A stretch of 64,000 nt of DNA from Bacteroidales bacterium UBA1181 (GTDB taxonomy: Bacteria; Bacteroidota; Bacteroidia; Bacteroidales; Paludibacteraceae): NCBI GenBank assembly GCA_002310215.1, contig DBYR01000005.1:1-64000 (forward strand), read 5' to 3'. The notes beneath the pieces were generated by a model. It was not told where the DNA came from. It was given only the letters and a program-made list of their open reading frames with translations, and ran no database searches. Both the position numbers and the translations under genes were made by a program. This document shows, piece after piece, positions 60,664 through 64,000 of this stretch. Each line of letters begins with the position of its first letter. Positions within the stretch are counted from its first letter, which is position 1.

Positions 60664-63600
60664 ATGCTTATGTGTGAAATTTTTACCAAAAAATTCCAAA
60701 GACCTTGCATAAGTCATGGTCTGCGACGGAAGGGATGGCAGGTGTTGTCCATGCTCTTTTCCCTATTGTTCTTTTCCTATCAATCGGCCGCTGCTGCCGA
60801 AGTAGTTTACGGAGTATTCAACGAGAGTGAATCCACCTTCACTTTGAAGTATGGGGAGGACCCTGGAGAGGGGACCTACACCTACGCTCCGGAATTGCCT
60901 TCCGGCTACATTTGGGAGGTGGCGTGGGAAGCAGATCCCAGTTCAAATATACCTAAAAGTTGCTGGAAGTCTGGTGATACATACCTGAACGGACATCAGG
61001 TGACAAAAAAAGTGGTTATTGACCAGTCGCTCATGTCATACCGTCCTACCACTCTTGCGGGATGGTTTTATCATTTACATGCAAAGACAATTGAGGGGTT
61101 GGAGAATTTGAATACGTATGATGTAACTAGCATGGAATCCATGTTTGAGGGATGTGCCTTTTTAGAATCGTTGGATATTGGTAACTTCGAAACAACCATG
61201 GTGACCAACATGAACTATATGTTTGCCGGATGTTTACACCTTAAATCATTGAACCTCATAGGGTTTAATACGGCGAGACTGAAATCCATATCCGGAATGT
61301 TCCATACCATGCTGGATATAGAAGTGCTGGATGTCAGTGGTATAAACATTAATATGGTGAAGGATGCGTGGAGGGTGTTTGGATCAGAAGGAGGTACTAC
61401 TAAAAATTTGCGTACCATTATTGTCAACAAAACTTGGGATAAGTCTCACTTTGCGAATGACACTACTTACCCAGACCAGTTCGCAGGCTGTACACACTTA
61501 GTTGGAGGCAAAGGAACAACCTTTAAGGGAGCCGGTAGCATCTATGCGCACATTGATGGCGGAGAGGATGATCCGGGCTATTTCACGTCAGCATCTGACC
61601 GTAGAGTGTATGCGATACCATTTAATGTGCATTATGATGCTTACAACCGCGTCGACTCATGTGACTTGAGATTGTGTTACGGAGTAGACGCCCCTGGAGC
61701 ACACATACTTAAAGACGGGAAATGGATTCTCGGAAGTGATACAATTGATGTCGCTACAGTTACAAACGTCGTGATTGATCCGTCCATGCAAACTTATCAT
61801 CCGACATCCCTTTCTAACTGGTTCAAGGACTATTCTCGGATGAAAACGATTGAAGGATTGTCAAATCTAAGGACAGATTCGGTCACAAACATGGCTGGAA
61901 TGTTCAAAAACTGCTCTTCTCTTGTTTCGTTGAATTTTGGATGGGATATTAATACAAGAAAGGTAACGAAAATGGGTCAAATGTTCTCCGGTTGTTCCTC
62001 TCTCGAAGAACTGGATTTAAGCTGTTTCAACACATGTAAGGTCGAGAACATGGCATTTATGTTTACGAATTGCAGTAATTGTAAGAAACTGAAGTTGCCT
62101 AATTTCGACACTCGAAAAGTTACCAACATGAATGGAATGTTCAAAGGCTGTAGCAGTCTTGACACCTTGGATTTGTCTAGATTCGATACTCAACAAGTGA
62201 CCGAAATGGCGTCTATGTTCTCGGGCGATTCCTCATTGACAACCATTCAGGTGAGTGATAATTGGCGAACGGATTCCCTTAGCAATGATGATAACATGTT
62301 CAAAGAATGTGTTTCATTGGTTGGAGAAAAAGGAACAGTATATGATAAGAACCACATAGATAAATCATACGCCCATATCGATGAAGGGGAGAGCCTCCCT
62401 GGTTATTTCTCCTACGGAAAGCAAGTCTATGTCGTCAGAGAAGGTAAGACACTCACCTTCTACTATGGCATTGCCCCTGACAATTCCTTCATCATGCGGC
62501 AAGATGGTGTCAATGGCATAGAATACTATTGGCAATCTAAAATAAATCCAGACCTTTCTGGAAGCAAACTTTACAGAAAAGAGGACACGTTGATTGTAAT
62601 TGATAGGTCTATGCGCGACTTCCATCCATATACGACAAGGAGGATGTTTGCGGATTTCGAGAACCTTCATTACATTGAAAATCTGAATAATCTGGAAACG
62701 GACAATGTGATAGACATGAGTTCGATGTTCAACACTTGTATGAATCTCAAATCCTTGGATTTTTATTTTGATACGAGAGAGGTCACTGACATGAGCCTCA
62801 TGTTTGCCGACTGCTTACGCATTGATTCTCTTTCCATTAAATTCCATACCGATAAAGTGACGGACATGACTGGTATGTTCATGGGTATGTATTCCTTAAG
62901 AGCACTTAACTTCGGGGATAACTTCCGCACGGATAATGTACGCAACATGAGAAGCATGTTCCTGAATTGCGAAAATCTTGAGTCATTTGATGTGTCAGGC
63001 TTCAATACGAGCAATGTTACTAACATGAGAACTATGTTCTCTGCATGCAATAAACTTGAGTCGATTGATTTGAAGAACTTCAACACGGAGAATGTCATGG
63101 ACATGAATTCCATGTTTTGTAGATGCTATAACCTTCGATATACTAATTTGCAAAGTTTCAACACCAAACAGGTGACCGATATGGGCTCCATGTTTGGCAG
63201 CTGTGAAAACTTAAGGGCAATCTATGTGGATAAAGCATTGTGGAGCACTGAATCGCTGGGAGCTGACAGCAAGTATATCTTTGGTGGTTGTAACAATCTT
63301 GTGGGCAGGATGGGTACAACTTATGATCCATCCATCGATTCGGATGCCATCTTTGCTCATGTGGATGAGGGTGCCAGCAATCCAGGTTATCTAACCGACA
63401 CGTTCTACCATTACTTCGTGGCGGATACCGTCGCACGTACGCTCACAATCAGTGTGGGAGGATACCTGCCTGAAAACGTCACCCCTTGTTCTAACATTTT
63501 TGACATTCAGAGTGACTCTCTTGTACCATGGAAGGATTTCCGATCATCTATAGAAACGGTTATAATAGATTCTTTCACTCATTTATATACCAATAATATT

Positions 63601-64000
63601 TCTCGCTCGATGAACTATTGGTTCTACGGATTCGAAAAGTTAAAACGCGTCAAAGGACTTGAAGGCCTTGCGATTGGGAAAATGGATTACATGTTCTATG
63701 GATGTAAGAAACTTGAATATGTAGACCTTTCCCATGTTAAATTAGACGAATCCCATCTCTTTATGAGCCATACATTTTATGATTGTTCCTCTTTGAAAAG
63801 AATCATAATAGGAGACAATTGCGATCTGTTTTCAATCGATAATCAAAGGGATATGTTCAAGAACTGTAACTCTTTGGTTGGAGGCCGTGGCTCTGTGGTC
63901 AGTGACTTCACAGATGAAGAACTTTGGTATATTGCACCTAGGGAAGACGGGGGTGTTGGGGATAGAAGAGGACTATTTACCTACTACAAATCAAATATCA
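60664..64000 (+). CDS. BspA-like (DUF285) surface protein, partial
   Basis: An open frame from the ATG at 60664 (or 60670) to the window end, at least 1112 codons without a stop. The start MLMCEIFTKKFQRPC is followed by a basic stretch and a signal peptide (VLSMLFSLLFFSYQSAAAA). The body is built of DUF285 leucine-rich-like units of about 23-25 residues with the pattern FNT..VT.M..MF..C..L..L.L, for example NTSNVTNMRTMFSACNKLES. These are grouped into at least four super-modules. Each opens with an Ig-like segment ending VIDPSM or similar, then YHPTSLSNWF, then EGL.NL, and closes with LVGGKGT and PGYFT. Such proteins are surface adhesins. The C-terminus, where an anchor or T9SS signal would lie, is outside the window. 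Confidence 0.88.
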   Translation, partial: MLMCEIFTKKFQRPCISHGLRRKGWQVLSMLFSLLFFSYQSAAAAEVVYGVFNESESTFTLKYGEDPGEGTYTYAPELPSGYIWEVAWEADPSSNIPKSCWKSGDTYLNGHQVTKKVVIDQSLMSYRPTTLAGWFYHLHAKTIEGLENLNTYDVTSMESMFEGCAFLESLDIGNFETTMVTNMNYMFAGCLHLKSLNLIGFNTARLKSISGMFHTMLDIEVLDVSGININMVKDAWRVFGSEGGTTKNLRTIIVNKTWDKSHFANDTTYPDQFAGCTHLVGGKGTTFKGAGSIYAHIDGGEDDPGYFTSASDRRVYAIPFNVHYDAYNRVDSCDLRLCYGVDAPGAHILKDGKWILGSDTIDVATVTNVVIDPSMQTYHPTSLSNWFKDYSRMKTIEGLSNLRTDSVTNMAGMFKNCSSLVSLNFGWDINTRKVTKMGQMFSGCSSLEELDLSCFNTCKVENMAFMFTNCSNCKKLKLPNFDTRKVTNMNGMFKGCSSLDTLDLSRFDTQQVTEMASMFSGDSSLTTIQVSDNWRTDSLSNDDNMFKECVSLVGEKGTVYDKNHIDKSYAHIDEGESLPGYFSYGKQVYVVREGKTLTFYYGIAPDNSFIMRQDGVNGIEYYWQSKINPDLSGSKLYRKEDTLIVIDRSMRDFHPYTTRRMFADFENLHYIENLNNLETDNVIDMSSMFNTCMNLKSLDFYFDTREVTDMSLMFADCLRIDSLSIKFHTDKVTDMTGMFMGMYSLRALNFGDNFRTDNVRNMRSMFLNCENLESFDVSGFNTSNVTNMRTMFSACNKLESIDLKNFNTENVMDMNSMFCRCYNLRYTNLQSFNTKQVTDMGSMFGSCENLRAIYVDKALWSTESLGADSKYIFGGCNNLVGRMGTTYDPSIDSDAIFAHVDEGASNPGYLTDTFYHYFVADTVARTLTISVGGYLPENVTPCSNIFDIQSDSLVPWKDFRSSIETVIIDSFTHLYTNNISRSMNYWFYGFEKLKRVKGLEGLAIGKMDYMFYGCKKLEYVDLSHVKLDESHLFMSHTFYDCSSLKRIIIGDNCDLFSIDNQRDMFKNCNSLVGGRGSVVSDFTDEELWYIAPREDGGVGDRRGLFTYYKSNI

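Overview
The window is a chromosomal segment from a member of the Bacteroidota, most likely order Bacteroidales; I cannot place it to family. Three lines of evidence support this. Intergenic regions repeatedly carry the Bacteroidota -7 promoter element TAnnTTTG, and Shine-Dalgarno motifs are weak or absent. Several genes have Bacteroidota architectures: a DAHP synthase-chorismate mutase fusion, an oversized LepB beside DapB, and a flavodoxin-DUF2023 pair. Secreted proteins carry C-terminal sorting signals of the type IX secretion system (T9SS).

Layout. 1-17.8 kb (+) is mostly housekeeping: a small lipoprotein, cysS, an aromatic amino acid operon (pheA and aroF-CM) behind two tandem Phe/Tyr attenuators, map, two DUF2059 paralogues, rpsF-rpsR-rplI, a YwqK/MORN-like protein, a dapB-lepB-DUF3108-response regulator-mutS run, and tRNA-Gly and tRNA-Leu. 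17.8-23.0 kb (+) is a complete type III restriction-modification system (mod, res) behind a repeat-built, structured leader. 23.1-42.9 kb is mainly (-) strand surface and secreted proteins: a lamin-tail protein, a FISUMP-like protein, a mini T9SS cargo, an OmpA-family protein and a giant repeat protein of about 4100 residues, with asd on (+) among them. 43.4-50.3 kb holds a hemerythrin/LuxR pair, DUF2023-flavodoxin, the membrane pyrophosphatase hppA and pyrBI. 50.3-60.1 kb (-) is a type I restriction-modification island, read as hsdR, DUF1016 nuclease, RloC-like anticodon nuclease, hsdS, hsdM. 60.6 kb to the end is the 5' part of a large BspA-like (DUF285) surface protein that runs off the window.

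How the genes work together. pheA and aroF-CM control entry to and the Phe branch of aromatic synthesis, and the leaders should sense charged tRNA-Phe/Tyr. dapB and asd belong to the lysine/diaminopimelate pathway. pyrB and pyrI form aspartate transcarbamoylase. The two restriction systems are separate defence units. The type I unit also encodes a probable second-line anticodon nuclease and a DUF1016 nuclease that looks inserted at the 3' end of hsdR.

The most interesting items are: (i) the leader of mod, where a 20-nt motif occurs in direct-inverted-direct order so that the middle copy can pair with either flank, one of which abuts the start codon; (ii) the tandem duplicated Phe/Tyr attenuators; (iii) the second copy of the hsdR C-terminal tail left downstream of the DUF1016 gene; and (iv) the RloC-like anticodon nuclease inside the type I locus. 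All calls come from reading the sequence; no database search or folding program was run.
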